64,000 bases of DNA, taken from contig OZ020268.1 in assembly GCA_963971225.1 (NCBI GenBank), positions 11,357,032 to 11,421,031 on the forward strand. Direction: 5' to 3'. A model generated the notes under the pieces. The model saw only the letters and a program-made list of their open reading frames with translations. It was not told the DNA's origin and ran no database searches. The stretch's first letter is position 1; each line of letters opens with the position of its first letter. This document shows, piece by piece, positions 1-10,936 of the stretch. Made by a program: the position numbers and the translations under genes. The stretch comes from Melieria omissa. Lineage: Eukaryota; Arthropoda; Insecta; Diptera; Ulidiidae.

Positions 1-57
1 AAAGGATATGGGCGTGGTCGTGGTGGCCATTTGGCTGATGTTGTTTTTCATTATTAA
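1..57 (+). pseudogene. C-terminal 18 codons of a mariner (DD41D) transposase
   Basis: Frame +1 reads through a Gly/Arg-rich tail into HLADVVFHY and a TAA at 55-57. Known DD41D mariner transposases commonly end in a basic tail followed by such a short hydrophobic end (family knowledge). The copy at 46010-46694 has lost this frame and ends in a different tail, so this fragment shows the ancestral C-terminus. The catalytic domain lies off the window, so activity cannot be judged. Confidence 0.72.
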
Positions 58-162
58 CGGCATACCTTCCTCTTTATTATGAAATAAGCATCCGATCATT
101 TATCTCAAAAAATGAAATTTTTCTTTGAATACCAAAATAACACCTCTTGTTGGAAAACCCTA
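1..162 (+). mobile_element. 3' end of a DD41D mariner element, cut by the window edge
   Basis: This stretch is nearly the reverse complement of 45905-46068, the terminal part of the DD41D mariner described at 45905-46808. It ends with the same inverted terminal repeat (…AGAGGTG/TTGGAAAACCCTA in opposite sense), and a TA that can serve as target duplication follows at 163-164. It lacks the 6 bp TCCTGT that the other copy has near the end of the coding region. The rest of the element lies outside the window. Confidence 0.88.
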
Positions 163-1007
163 TACATTGCATACATTTAAAATCATATCTACTATCATAT
201 ACGTAAAAAATTCAAATAGCTCACCCTAAAAGTATACAATGACTGACTGGAATTATTGTTCACAACAAAAAGATATTTTCCTTTCAACATTTACCTATTT
301 TTATTGCATAAATTTAGAATTTTATTTTTAAATTTTCAGCAGAATTTATTCATTAAAGCACTGTTCACAATATGAGTAGTTTTACAAATTTTGATCAAAT
401 ATTCCATGTGTCAGCTTAAGCCGAAAAGCCCCCCAACTGTTACTCTGCGGGTGCACAGATGCAGTTTGCCAGCGCAGTTGATGTAATTTTTATAAGAACC
501 GTCAGGGCATGAAATCTCCATGGGTTATACTGCACACAGCGACTGCACAGTGAGACGTATGCATGCTGCATGCGGTAAGTGCGCCGCACAGCCAACGCTG
601 ACTGCGCCGACAAAGTACGTTGCGCTTGCGGGCGAACATATAAAGACACTTTAAACGTGCCAAGCGTTTTGTTTCACCATATTATCCCGCTGGCGCACAC
701 ATGCTGAACCGAAGCATGAAGCGCAACGCCAACGACAACGCCGACGACAATGCCTATGCCAGTTGCGTGTGTAGCATACTAAGTTTTTGTATGTGAAAAA
801 AACACGTTTTGGAGGATTGTTTTCAATAAAATTTAATGTAACTAATTTTTAGATTTTTGTTTGAAAAATTCTCTATAACTAAAGCATGCTTTTATATTGT
901 CAATTTGTAGATTTTTACTAACTTTCTCATTTGAAATTTCATAAAATCGTTTTATTCAAATATATTCTTCTGAAGTTAAATAATTTACTAATAATTTTTA
1001 ATGTTTC
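163..1007. other. Unique spacer with a moderately GC-rich island
   Basis: No gene or transposon is recognised. Positions about 430-770 are clearly less AT-rich than their surroundings and contain short AACGCC/AACGAC-type runs near 720-755. That composition is typical of unique, possibly regulatory, fly DNA. Nothing more specific can be supported. Confidence 0.4.
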
Positions 1008-1978
1008 AATTGAAATTAAAATTAAAAACTAAAATAAAAAAATAAATAAAAATTTTAATATAATTTTAAATATAATTTAAATTTAATTTAAAATAAATAA
1101 AAATTTTAATTTAATTTTAAATATAATTTAAATTTAACTTAAAATAAATTAAAATTTTAATTTTAGTTTAATTTAAAATAAATTAAAATTTTAATTTAAA
1201 AAGTAATTTAAAATAAATTAAAATTTTAACTGATTTAAATAAAAATTGTATTTAATTTTAAATATAATTTAAATTTAATTTAAAATATAATTTGAATTTA
1301 ATTTAAAATCAATTAACATTTTAATTTATTTTAAATTATTTTTTAAATTAAAATTTTAATTTATTTTAAATTATTTTTTAAATTAAAATTTTAATTTATT
1401 TTAAATTAAACTAAAATTAAAATTTTAAAAATTTTTTAAATTAAAAAATTTTTAATTTTAAGTAAAAAAATTTTTTAAATTTTAATTTTAGTTTAATTTA
1501 AAATAAATTAAAATTTTAATTTAAAAAATAATTTAAAATAAATTAGAATTTTAGTTGATTTTAAATTAAATTTGAATTATATTTAAAATTAAATTAAAAT
1601 TTTTATTTATTTATTATTATTTTTTTTAATTAAAATTTTAATTTATTTTAAATTAAACTAAAATTAAAATTTTTATTTGTTTTAAATTAAATTTAAATTA
1701 TATTTAAAATTATATTAAAATTTTTATTTATTTTAAATTAAATTTTTAAATTTTAATTAAATTTTTTTTTTTTTAATTGTAATTTAAATAAATAAAAAAA
1801 TTTAATTTAATTTTAAATACAATTAAAATTTAATTTTAAATCAATTAAAATTTTAATTTATTTTAAAGAATTTTTTAAATTAAAATTTTTATTTATTTTA
1901 AATGAAATTTAAAAATTTTAATGTTAATTTAATTTAATGAAATATTAATTAAAATGAAATAAAAATTATATTTAAAAA
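1008..1978. repeat. Almost pure A/T degenerate repeat built on TTTTAAATTTAA / AATTTTAATTTA words
   Basis: Nearly 1 kb with very few G or C bases. Words such as AAATTTTAATTTA, their reverse complements and TTTAAATTATATTT recur irregularly, so the tract is rich in short palindromes and can fold on itself in many registers. It resumes with similar words after the MITE at 1981-2550, so the MITE appears to have inserted into it. No coding capacity. Confidence 0.85.
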
Positions 1979-1980
1979 TA

Positions 1981-2550
1981 CACCTAAGTCTGTTTTTACA
2001 CGGTCTTTTTTTACACGGTTTTGATATAACACGGTTTGAAAATTGAATATTTTTAATTTTTTTACACGATTTTATTCCATTTAGCACGATTTGAAATTTT
2101 ATGTACTTAAATTTTTTTTGTCAAATTTAATTTTTGCGAAGTATGTTCATATCACAAAAAAGTATTTATGAAAGAAAAAAGTCTGAAACCATCGATAGTA
2201 TCGATAGTGCTATCGATAGTTTGCGAACACTAGCTTAAAGATTTAAGTGAATTCCCTTTTAGCGCGTACAAGCAATTTTTACTGGTCAAAGCAAATGTGA
2301 ATAGCACTAATTTAGGGGAATTCCCTTTATGTGCATACAATAAAATTTACTGGTCAGAGCAATTGAAACGTGTTAATATTTTGTGAACTGTCAATGCAAT
2401 AAGACGTGTTTGGTAAAGAAATTTTAATAGGTTTTAGAGATTAGGAACAAATCACCCATTTTTGTATACGATCAATGTCTTTTTTTACACGGTTTTTTTT
2501 TACACGGCTTCTTCTGGAACCAATCTACCGTGTAAAAACAGACTTAGGTG
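1981..2550. mobile_element. 570-bp MITE with perfect 24-bp TIRs and a TA target duplication
   Basis: Positions 1981-2004 (starting CACCTAAGTCTG) are the exact reverse complement of 2527-2550, and TA flanks both ends (1979-1980, 2551-2552). TTTTTACACGG recurs several times just inside both ends, a subterminal repeat pattern common in MITEs. The centre has a degenerate direct repeat (about 2248-2295 and 2316-2363). There is no transposase. The TA duplication suggests mobilisation by a Tc1/mariner/pogo-type transposase, which is inference. Confidence 0.87.
2190..2218. promoter_or_regulatory. Cluster of three CGATA/TATCGATA boxes inside the MITE
   Basis: TATCGATA occurs at 2199-2206 and 2211-2218, with CATCGATA at 2190-2197. 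In Drosophila TATCGATA is the DREF site, and clustered CGATA is bound by the insulator protein BEAF-32 (established knowledge). Whether this MITE binds either factor in this species is inference. Confidence 0.45.
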
Positions 2551-5500
2551 TATATTAAAATTTTATGTCAAAATTAAATTTAAATTATATTTAAAAATAT
2601 ATTAAAATTTTAATTAATATTTGAATTTAAAATTACAATTTTAATAATTATTTACTCACTTTGAATAAGCAAACTCACAATTCAAACTTTCATTCGAATG
2701 TAAATTGTACGAAATTCGAATGCAGTTCATGCGAATTATGACAGCTTTAGCAAGTTACAAGTAGCCACAACAATTGTTTGCCACTCAAAATTTCAATTAC
2801 CAACAATGTCACTCATACGCCCCGCATGCCAACAATATCGTACACTTTCAACTACAAGCAAACGTACAAATGAAAACTGCTTAATCCTCGCTTGTTATCG
2901 TGCAAAATGCAGCACACAAAACACAACTTTACAACAACAGCAACAACTAGATATGAAAAACAAGCCATCAAACACCGGAATCAGCATACCAACTATGCCA
3001 ATGCCGAGCAGCTGTGGTGCCAACATTTTGTGCTGGAATTTGCCAAATGAAAATCTATAGCGACAATTTCTCATAACTGCTCAACAACAAAGTACGGACT
3101 TAAAGCAGAAAAGCAATAACAATAAATATTGTATTTTCATATAGCAAATACAGTGCCTAATGTACCAACCTACAAACTCACATTTAAATGTATACACACA
3201 CACACAGCCATTGGCAGACATTCCCCGAAAGTTTGCTGTGCTTGTTGATAAAACGTAGAACAAAGAAAATCAAAGCAGCAACGAAACTGAGCAATGCGGA
3301 ATGTAATTACTCAGTCAGGTGCTGGCGTTGTTGTTGCTACTGAAATAGCACTGTTAGTGATGGCCAAATAGAACATAGAAATATTACAGGCAATAAGTTA
3401 ATAAATGCTATTTGTGGGTTAATATTTTTTATGTAATCTGTCAGCAGCTGGTTGTGCGTGTTGCGCGAGAAATTTGCTCTGTTTGCTGGCTGTTGCAGGC
3501 TCTGACCGAGTGACAAGCAATTCATAATTAGGTATCAACAACAATAACAGCGACATTTGCTGCAGCACTCAAACTGTGCGAATGCTAAAGGAATATTGTG
3601 CAGCAGTGGGACAGACGGAATATTCGTTGTGGTGGTGAGTGAGTTTTGCTCTCTTCGGAAAATACACAATGCTCGCTGCTGAGCGCAAGTGAAGAATTTT
3701 GTATAATTGTACTGAAAAACATCTGTTGTGCTCTGCTCAGAGAGCAAAGTGCGTGTTTGTTGGGGGTGTTTACAGTTGCTTCAGTTCGCTGTTGCCGTAA
3801 AATTTGGCCAAAGCAGACTTCAGTTGCTGTCTGCACAACGACCATGGCAGTTGATTTTCGCGGTGCATACTTTGCGGCACTCTGCCAGTTTCAGCGACGT
3901 CCTTGCACAAATCATTGAAAATAGTTTAGGCGAACCTAAGTCTAAAGTTTTTTGATTGAAAAGTATTAAACATAAAAGTGGTTTCTATCGACATTTTGCT
4001 GCAAGTAAAAATTGCTATTTTTTGCTCTTGAAAATAAAATAAAAATATAAAAAATAAAAATATTTTCCACACTAAGTCATTTAAATAAACGAAGATCACG
4101 ATTTAAATGTCATACAAAGGTTCAAATATTTTGTTTAAATTATTTGTAATTATTTTTTAATTAATTTGTTTTTATTAATTTTCTAATTGAAATGTCAGAC
4201 TTTCTTTTAAAGTATTTTTATATCTTTCATTTTGTTTTGATTAGTAAAACATGTGGAAATACTTAAAGCCATCAGAGCATAAAATTTACATTAGATAAAG
4301 AAGATAAATCTTTAAATAGAAAAATCTAAAATAATCATAAGAAAATCTAATAAAAGTTTGCTCGAAAATTTACTTGTCATCAAATTTTTCTTGGATCTGA
4401 AAACTGCCTTTGGAGAAAAAATATATGTTGAAAACTTTCTCTGCTGAAAAATGTATGTTGTATGAATGTTGAAACCTTTTCTGGCAAAAAACTTAATGTT
4501 GAGGGGAAATATGTGTTAAAAACAGTTATTGGTGAAAGAAGAGAAAGTTGGTTTCATTTTGGCAGGCGACAATGTGTACAACTTTTGAGCCCAATGCCAT
4601 TTGAAACCATATTTGCCATGTTTGCAAGAAACATTTATTTAGCTGTTTAATCTCCCCAAACTCCCTTTGTTTGTGCCACTAGAACACCAAGCATGTGTAA
4701 ACTTCTGCAAATCCTTTTTGCTGTTCGCACTTTCATCTGGTTACCTAAACCTTCTAGCTTTATTGGTTCAAGACAATGTGATTTCACTTCCTTTCACTTC
4801 GGTCATATTGACAGCTTTGACAATTGATACATTTTTGTCTTTATTTTCTTCTTCATTTCTTCAATTAATGCTTTGCATCCAAATTGATAGAGTCCTGTGT
4901 GTAACTTTCTTGTTTGACTTGCAGTTGTTGTCATCAAACGCGCCTATTTCACTAAATTCCATACACTCGCTCACGCGATGCTCTGTCAACAAGTGTTGTG
5001 TGTTGTTATTGTTGCTTTGAATTATATCAAATCGCACATCAAAAGGCGGCAACTTTGCACAACGAAGTTTATTGTTTACTCTAATGGATGTAAATTACTA
5101 GAATTGAATGCGCATTTCGCAAAAAAGTAATTTTAATGGCATAATAAATAACATTTGGCGAATACTCACGCCCCATGCCCGACTACGAGTACAATGCAAT
5201 GCAAATATGAGTTCATACACGTGCAGCTAGAATGAGCTAATAAATTTTAACTTTTATCATGAATAAATTTTTTTGCTAATAGATAAACCTCAACCACAAC
5301 ACACTGAATAAGCTGAAAACGAGACTTTATGAGGTGCTGGTTTATCTAAAACGGTATCTATCTAATATGTTTTCTGTCGTCAGTTTGTCGAGTGTGATTT
5401 GTATAGAAAAAGAAATGGGTTTGAATCTAGCTGCAAAATGATTTTGAGTGTTTGTGTGCTTCAAAGTAAACAGAGGAAGTATGGAAAATCTATCTAATGC

Positions 5501-5573
5501 TGCTGTGTCAAGTTTGTATGATCTTTATTTTAATTTTATTATTCGACTTTATTTTTTTCTAATAAAAGAGTAC
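2551..5573. other. Spacer without recognised gene
   Basis: After residual A/T repeat (to about 2660) the sequence is unique. Short open frames exist on both strands, the longest about 117 codons near 4667-5020, but none has a recognisable domain or fly-like codon use. One copy of the recurrent GCGTATGAGTRA motif lies at 2805-2821 on the minus strand. Confidence 0.4.
2805..2821 (-). promoter_or_regulatory. Copy of the dispersed motif GGCGTATGAGTRACATT
   Basis: Exact match on the minus strand to the 17-base consensus (R = G). It lies in unique sequence next to a CA-rich, moderately GC-rich stretch. Five more copies occur in the window; function unknown. Confidence 0.4.
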
Positions 5574-5935
5574 ATTGGATATCGTTAGATTCTTACAAAG
5601 CTTCGACTAGTTTCGCTACTGAATCTTTCCACTTTATTCTTTACTTTTCTTCTTTATTCTTTTCAATGAAAAATTACCACTCACATCGGATATCGCCAGA
5701 TTATTACGAAGTTTCGATCACTACCGAATCTTTTTATTTCATTCCATATCTTTCTTCTTTATTTTGTCTAAGGAATGAAACGCCACTGATATCGGATATC
5801 ATCAGATTCATACGAAGCTTGGACTAGTTTCGATCACTGCCGAATTTGTTTACATTTTTCTTTATTTTTCTTCTTTATTCTTTTTGATGAAAGAACGCCA
5901 CCTAAATCGTCAGATTTTTACGAAGTAAAGTCTGG
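5574..5935. repeat. Tandem repeat, about 106-113 bp unit, about 3.3 copies
   Basis: Units begin with GGATATCG/ATC near 5577, 5688 and 5794, with a partial fourth near 5906. Each contains CAGATT-TACGAAG, a TTCGACTAG/TTCGATCACT block, GAATCTTT and a TTCTTCTTTATT tract. Copies differ by numerous substitutions, so the array is old. No flanking TIRs or coding content. Confidence 0.8.
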
Positions 5936-6189
5936 TGCCCATTCAAGCGCAGAATATGACAGGAGCCTTACCGCAATCTTCTGGCCTCTCAGTCTCAGGA
6001 TGCCGCCAAGTGTAGTTACAAGCCGATCACTCTGCATGTTGTCTGTGTAACATAACATAACCTAAATTTAGTCTAACCTAACCTTACATTTAACATATTG
6101 AAGGAAAGACGTATCAAAGCTTGGAAGTCAGCTTTCTGCTATGTGAAAGAAAAAGGAAGAATGAGAAAAAAGTCTTGTTTTAAAGTATT

Positions 6190-6680
6190 TCATTTCATTT
6201 ATTTCATTTAATTTCATTTATTTCAAGTCTACAGTAAATGAACTTACAGACTAAGCAAACAACAATAAACGAACTTAAAAATTGAATAAAAATTGGAATA
6301 AAACTTAAGAATAGAACAACAATGAGAATAACGTTATTTATAAAAGGAATTCAGACGAGATTTTAATTCTTGTTTGGAAATCGAAAGATCGAGGTTAAGA
6401 GAGCCACAAATCTTGTTAAATTCGGAAAGCGCTCTCACCAAAGGGGCATTCGAAGCGTAATTAGACCTACAGGGAGATATGACAAATAAGTCGTAGTGAC
6501 GGAGGACACGAGAAGGAACATTGAAGTTAATTAGATTCAGGAGGTAAGGACAATCAACAGAACCACTAATAACCTCATGGACGAACACCCAAGAGATGAT
6601 AGTTCTTCTACTCTCAAGTGATTTAAGGTTTATGAGTGAGCAACGCGATAGAGAGAGACTTTCGCTTAATTTTTTTTGGA
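6190..6680 (-). mobile_element. 5'-truncated non-LTR retrotransposon (LINE), 3' end only
   Basis: On the minus strand, the C-terminal coding part of a LINE reverse transcriptase is followed by a short 3' UTR and a tail of ATGAAATA-type repeats (plus-strand 6180-6225). 5' truncation with a simple-repeat tail is the usual product of target-primed reverse transcription. Flanking duplications could not be defined confidently because the tail merges with host A/T sequence. Confidence 0.75.
6334..6675 (-). pseudogene. LINE reverse transcriptase, C-terminal remnant
   Basis: The minus-strand frame carries the signature C-terminus of insect jockey/I-type reverse transcriptases: an INFNVPSRVLRHYDLF block, then CRSNYASNAPLVRALSEFN, then LDLSISKQELKSRL before the stop. 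This region follows the polymerase domain in full ORF2 proteins, which exceed 800 residues; only about 113 remain here. The open frame extends upstream to 6783, but its first 36 codons read into the flanking host repeat and are not transposon protein. The polymerase catalytic motifs are missing, so it cannot be functional. Confidence 0.75.
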
Positions 6681-7330
6681 AATGTAAATTTTTCAGCCTA
6701 GGCGCTTTCTTCTGACATCTCAGTGGACCCTGTACGCCGCCAAATGTAGACGCCGAGCACTCTGCAAACTTTCTGTGTAACATAACATAACCTAACCTAA
6801 CCTTAGTCCAACCTAACCTTACATATTGAAGGAAATACGTATCAAAGCTTGGGGAATCAGCTCTCTCTTATGTGGAAGAAAGAAGAAGAATACTTTTATT
6901 TATAATTTTCTTAGATTCTATATTTTCGAATTGACAAACTACCGTGTCTTGGTTTAAGTATTTGCGGTTCAGTTCGTGTTCATAAATAAAATTAGGTCAA
7001 TCGTTTTGCTGGCAGCTCTGTTTAACATTTTGAAGGAGTTGAAAAATATATCAAAGCTAGCAGTCAGCTTTCTCCTGTTATCTGGTACATCAAGGTACCT
7101 GCTAGGACCTTGAAAGTCAATGCCTTGTCAGGTGGTGTACCTAACCTCACTATTACTTAAACATTGAGTTTTTAAAAGTCTTTCATTTGTTTTTTTTTCA
7201 ACTTCAAACTTAAACTTATTTCTAACTACCTTCTTGGTGTCTGCCTGTCAAAATTAAACTAACCTAACCCAACTTATCAATGCTGACAGTTGGCTTTCTT
7301 CTAATGCCAGACCTGACGACTCTCTCTTTC

Positions 7331-9885
7331 TTAGTAACGTCAACTGGTACAAGATAAACTCTGACAGAATCTTAAAAGACCTAACCTCACCTTATCCGTT
7401 TTCAATATCTAAGGAGAAAATTGTATTTGTTCCTTCTTTCACACAAAACATTTAACACTAAAAAGACAAGTTTCTACAAGTTTCTTCGATTCCATGTTTT
7501 TCAACTTACAACAAGTGCCATGTTGTGGCTTGGGTGTACACAGAATTGTTAACATCGTTTTTCTTGCAACACGCTGAAGCTCATAATTCACACCCAGCAG
7601 CGGCTGCTGCTTTGTTTGGCGTTTTTCTGTGTGCGACCCCAGCAGGCGCCAGAAAAACTCGCCAATTGATTTATTGTTTTATTGGGCGACTTCATTGACT
7701 TTTCAATTGTGGGTGATTGTGATTTTCATTTTTCATTTTATTCGTTTATTATTTTCAAACTGATTTATTGCAGCCACACAATGTGGTTGCAATGATGCAA
7801 CATTGTGGAAATAAATTTCATACCACTGTATTTGTATGAATAAATATTAAATTATGTGTGTATGAATAAAATGACTGATTTAAACGAGCGGTGCAATCTT
7901 CAATCTGTAAATATTAAAGTCGTTCAACTCTAACTAAGGTATGCCAAATTTTGGAAATTTTGGCCCACATTTGTTTGTTTACTGGCGGCATTTTTTGCTT
8001 CCATTTTAATTTTTGCCTTCATACATTCGCCCACTTGCATTAAAGATCGTAAAATAAGCATAAAAATGGCTTCTTCAGGTAAATGCAGTATGCGCAGATA
8101 CAACCACTTTTATATATACGCACATCACTAAGTCCTCAGTAGCGTATTTGCGGCTTGTGTGCGTGGCTGCGTAACTCACGTATGCTTACTCGACGGATTA
8201 AAATCTGCCATTTGCTGCCTGTCTGCAACGCAAATTGACATACAGACAACACGTTTAGTTCATGCGCATGTGTATGTGTATGTGTATGTAGACTTGTGTA
8301 CGGCGCAGAATCACATCATTATTTATATTATGTTTTTGTCTCGATTTGGCTGCGCTTTCAGCTTCCTGTTCAGTATTCGTTGTGTGTAATGTTTCTTTAC
8401 ATTATTTCGCTGCCTTATTTCAATGTAGTGAAGACACGTGTGTCGACTTAGGCGCGTTGAGCTACTTTAAAGTAATTTGGTTAACGTTGTATTCGGTATG
8501 TAGGCAGAAAGTTATCAGAGGGTTGCATTTTTAAAGTAAAATCAAATTCAAAATTTACAAAAATTCATAATCGCAGCCTACGGCAAATATGAGAATAAGG
8601 GGAAAGAAACAATATGAGATGAGGTAAATGAAATTCAAGTTTATAAAATCAGAGAGTTTGTTTAGTGCTCGATACGTTTCAACCAGACGTAGATTGAGGC
8701 ATTTTCGGACCGACAGCAGGCTGGTTTCTAACAGCTGATGGTGTCTAAACACTAGAAAGACTGCAAGTTTTCCCATACCTACAAAGACTTCATATTATAT
8801 CCGCTGATATCTTTAAAAGTAGTGATTCGATTTGGCAAATTGTTATTGTAGAGTCCTAATTGTTGAACTAATTAAAGAACCCATAAAAAATAAAATTAAT
8901 CAAAGCAAAAGTTAATAGAAATATAACCAAAAATACGGATATTTAAAAATGACGAACCGTCAAAATGATCGCAATGATTAGTTAGGATAATGGTTGTACT
9001 TTCTCAGAGCTCCAAGATTTTAGTAACATAGAGCAATCAATTCAATCTTAATGGTGGTTTTTCATTCGAACATTACAATTTTGAAAAATTTGCAAATTAA
9101 AACAGTTTGTTTTACTAAACTAAGGAATACGAATACTTGCCCAGATTATTTCATTGCTCTCTCTGTTTCTGTTCGTGTTTGGCTGCAATGGAAATATTGA
9201 GGTTTCATTGACCAACTTAATTAAAAAAATAATAATAATAATAAATAAAAAAATTACATATTTACTAATTTAGAACAGTTCATTTCACTAAAGTAGGAAA
9301 ACCATGTTTGGAAAGAGAAATTATTTGAAGTTCCTCCCACATTTCATATTTAACACTGAGAGTAACTTTTAAGTTGGTTGTTTGAGTGGTTGCTATCACA
9401 GTTTACGTACACAAAGTGCCGTTTTGGTGCCACATTTTCATTTTGTGTTGGTATTGGTTAGTATTTTAAATCCACATTGTCAGGTTCAGGAAGCATTGTT
9501 AAATTGTTCTGAGATCTTCCAGGAAGGGTCTCAGAAGCAAGCGTGTCCTGCTCCTTACAAAACAGAATGTGGGTGCTTCCAAGTGGACGCAACAATAAAG
9601 GATATTTGCAACAGGACCACGTCATTCCCCATCGGCCCGTAAAAACTACAATGAGCCTTGCGGTGTTTCTTCGGGTTGCAGTTGATTCGTCCTATTCAAG
9701 TCCATGTAATTCTATATCTAGAGCGGGTCCATGCCTTCGTCTACTTTTTCAAACTTTTTAATAGTTTTGTGGTTATTTTCCAAACAGTTTCTTGATCTTT
9801 ATACTCTATATGACTCCAGTTAATCCCGCGTTAACCGCATTTTTTGGTTCATGCCATTTTATTACAATCTTTCCATTTCCAAAAG
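7331..9885. other. Spacer; possible regulatory island near 7540-7770
   Basis: No gene recognised. The block 7540-7770 is less AT-rich than its surroundings, with GCAGCGGCTGCTGC, GGCGCCAGAAAAACTCGCC and homeodomain-like TTGATTTATTG words, resembling conserved noncoding fly DNA. The rest is ordinary AT-rich sequence with short meaningless frames. Confidence 0.35.
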
Positions 9886-10045
9886 CAGGGGCGGAATCAG
9901 AAAAATATTTTGAAGGGAATTTCAAGAAGTAATTCTTTAATATTCATAAAATGCCAAAACATGCCCTTTAATTTGTATGTAGTATTAAAGTCAACCCTAG
10001 TTCAAACCCCAAACCCCACCCGAACCCCCCCTAAATTCACCTCTG
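9886..10045. mobile_element. hAT-type MITE, copy 1 (160 bp, perfect 8-bp target duplication)
   Basis: It starts CAGGGGCGGAATCAG and ends CTAAATTCACCTCTG, an imperfect 15-bp inverted pair. TCCAAAAG flanks both sides exactly (9878-9885 and 10046-10053), the 8-bp duplication typical of hAT transposons. Internal words AAAAATATTTT, AGTAATTCTTTAATATTC and ATAAAATG are shared with the copies at 28501-28683 (inverted) and, in part, 62470-62590. No coding sequence. Confidence 0.9.
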
Positions 10046-10110
10046 TCCAAAAGCCATTATTATGAGATCCTATAGGACATTCACAGGGCTGTAAGGGAAA
10101 GCGGGCTTTG

Positions 10111-10350
10111 GTGAAAACAGCGCACCAAACCAATCTTAGCGAAGTCCCCAACCATACTGCTGTCACCTCCTTTACACAACAGATGACACTGTGAACGGTA
10201 GCTCACAACATTGGAAGCATTGTTCCTAAGCGGCGATAGATGGCAGCCGCATCACTTTGGACTACCCGCCTTGGCAGAAAAACACAACCAATTAACTTAA
10301 CCAACACAAGGCAATGTCTTGTGTAGGCGCTATGTTCCTGAAAGGAGTGA
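10111..10350 (-). repeat. Unclassified dispersed repeat, copy A
   Basis: The reverse complement aligns along its whole length with 47000-47225. Shared words include AGTGATGCGGCTG, CATCTAT(C/T)GCCGCTTAGGA, GAGCTACCG/CAGCTACCG, CATCTGTTGTG and GACTTCGCTAAGAT followed by GGTTTGGTGCGCTG. Neither copy has a convincing open frame, terminal repeat or tail, so the family cannot be assigned. It could be a relic of a LINE 3' region or a SINE-like element. Confidence 0.72.
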
Positions 10351-10700
10351 ACCAGAAAAAAAAAGACATTCAATTAAGTCTCATGCATAGTTTGTAAAAG
10401 TATAAAACACTTAGAATTAAAGTCTTTACATGAATTTAGTTCTCAGTTAATTTTTCAACGTTAAAAAATTAGAAAAATTTTTTGTATGTCAAATTAAAAA
10501 TCACATTAATCAATGAGTAGCTACAAATATCAAAACTAAATGACTAAATAAAGTACATTTTCTTGCGAAAAATTCTCTGCCATGCACGTCTGGTCGTTTG
10601 GTTAATTATCTCCCGCCCAAAGATTTCACTTTTTCCACTTTAATGTTTCAACCCGCTGCCACACTTTTGTGCTTGTATGAACAAATTAAAACCGCCAAAC
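10351..10700. other. Spacer into which the copia element inserted
   Basis: Unique AT-rich DNA. The 5 bp GAGAA at 10701-10705 is repeated at 15946-15950, so host sequence reads directly from 10705 to 15951 once the element is removed. Confidence 0.6.
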
Positions 10701-10705
10701 GAGAA

Positions 10706-10874
10706 TGTTGGCGTAGCCACTTTGCGCAACGTGCACTTTACATAAAATTAATTTATATTATTTGTTTACCTACGATTCATCTGTCATTTCATTGCAAATA
10801 AAGTGTGTAAATTTCCAGTGTTTGAGTTCACAACGAAACACCATAGAAACCGGTCGTGTTTTTTCATTTCAACA
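10706..10874 (+). repeat. 5' LTR of the copia element
   Basis: Begins TGTTGGCGTAGCC and ends TTTCAACA. It contains AATAAAG as a probable polyadenylation signal and is base-for-base the same as the 3' LTR. At 169 bp it is short, as in other copia-group elements. Confidence 0.96.
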
Positions 10875-10889
10875 GGTTATGGGCCCAGG
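10875..10889 (+). other. Primer-binding site for a half-molecule of initiator tRNA-Met
   Basis: GGTTATGGGCCCAGG directly follows the 5' LTR. Its complement matches the anticodon stem-loop of eukaryotic initiator tRNA-Met (…CTGGGCCCATAACC…), not the tRNA 3' end. Drosophila copia uses such an internally cleaved initiator tRNA as primer (established knowledge), so this element shares that mechanism. Confidence 0.85.
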
Positions 10890-10936
10890 AAGCTCTGTTT
10901 CAAATTTCTAAAATTTATAAAAACTAAAAAATCAAA

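Larger units (their letters stand above)
5941..7330. repeat. Degenerate direct repeat with AACATAACCTAACCTTA core, split by a LINE
   Basis: The block ATGCCGCCAAGTGTAG … CACTCTGCA … TGTGTAACATAACATAACC … CAAAGCTTGG occurs at about 5995-6150 and again, more diverged, at about 6720-6880. Shorter echoes of its CAGCTTTCT part occur near 7060 and 7290. A 5'-truncated LINE (6190-6680) sits between the first two copies. AACCTAACC words resemble the reverse of TTAGG telomere repeats, but they are few, imperfect and embedded in other sequence, so a telomeric origin is not supported. Confidence 0.68.

Noticed and set aside
6676..6783. N-terminal 36 codons of the LINE frame, beginning at an ATG
   Set aside because: They read into the flanking host repeat (compare about 5990-6050); the true transposon protein is only the C-terminal part.
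6780..6830. AACCTAACC words as interstitial telomere (TTAGG) repeats
   Set aside because: Few, imperfect and part of a larger dispersed repeat; flies of this group do not use TTAGG telomeres.
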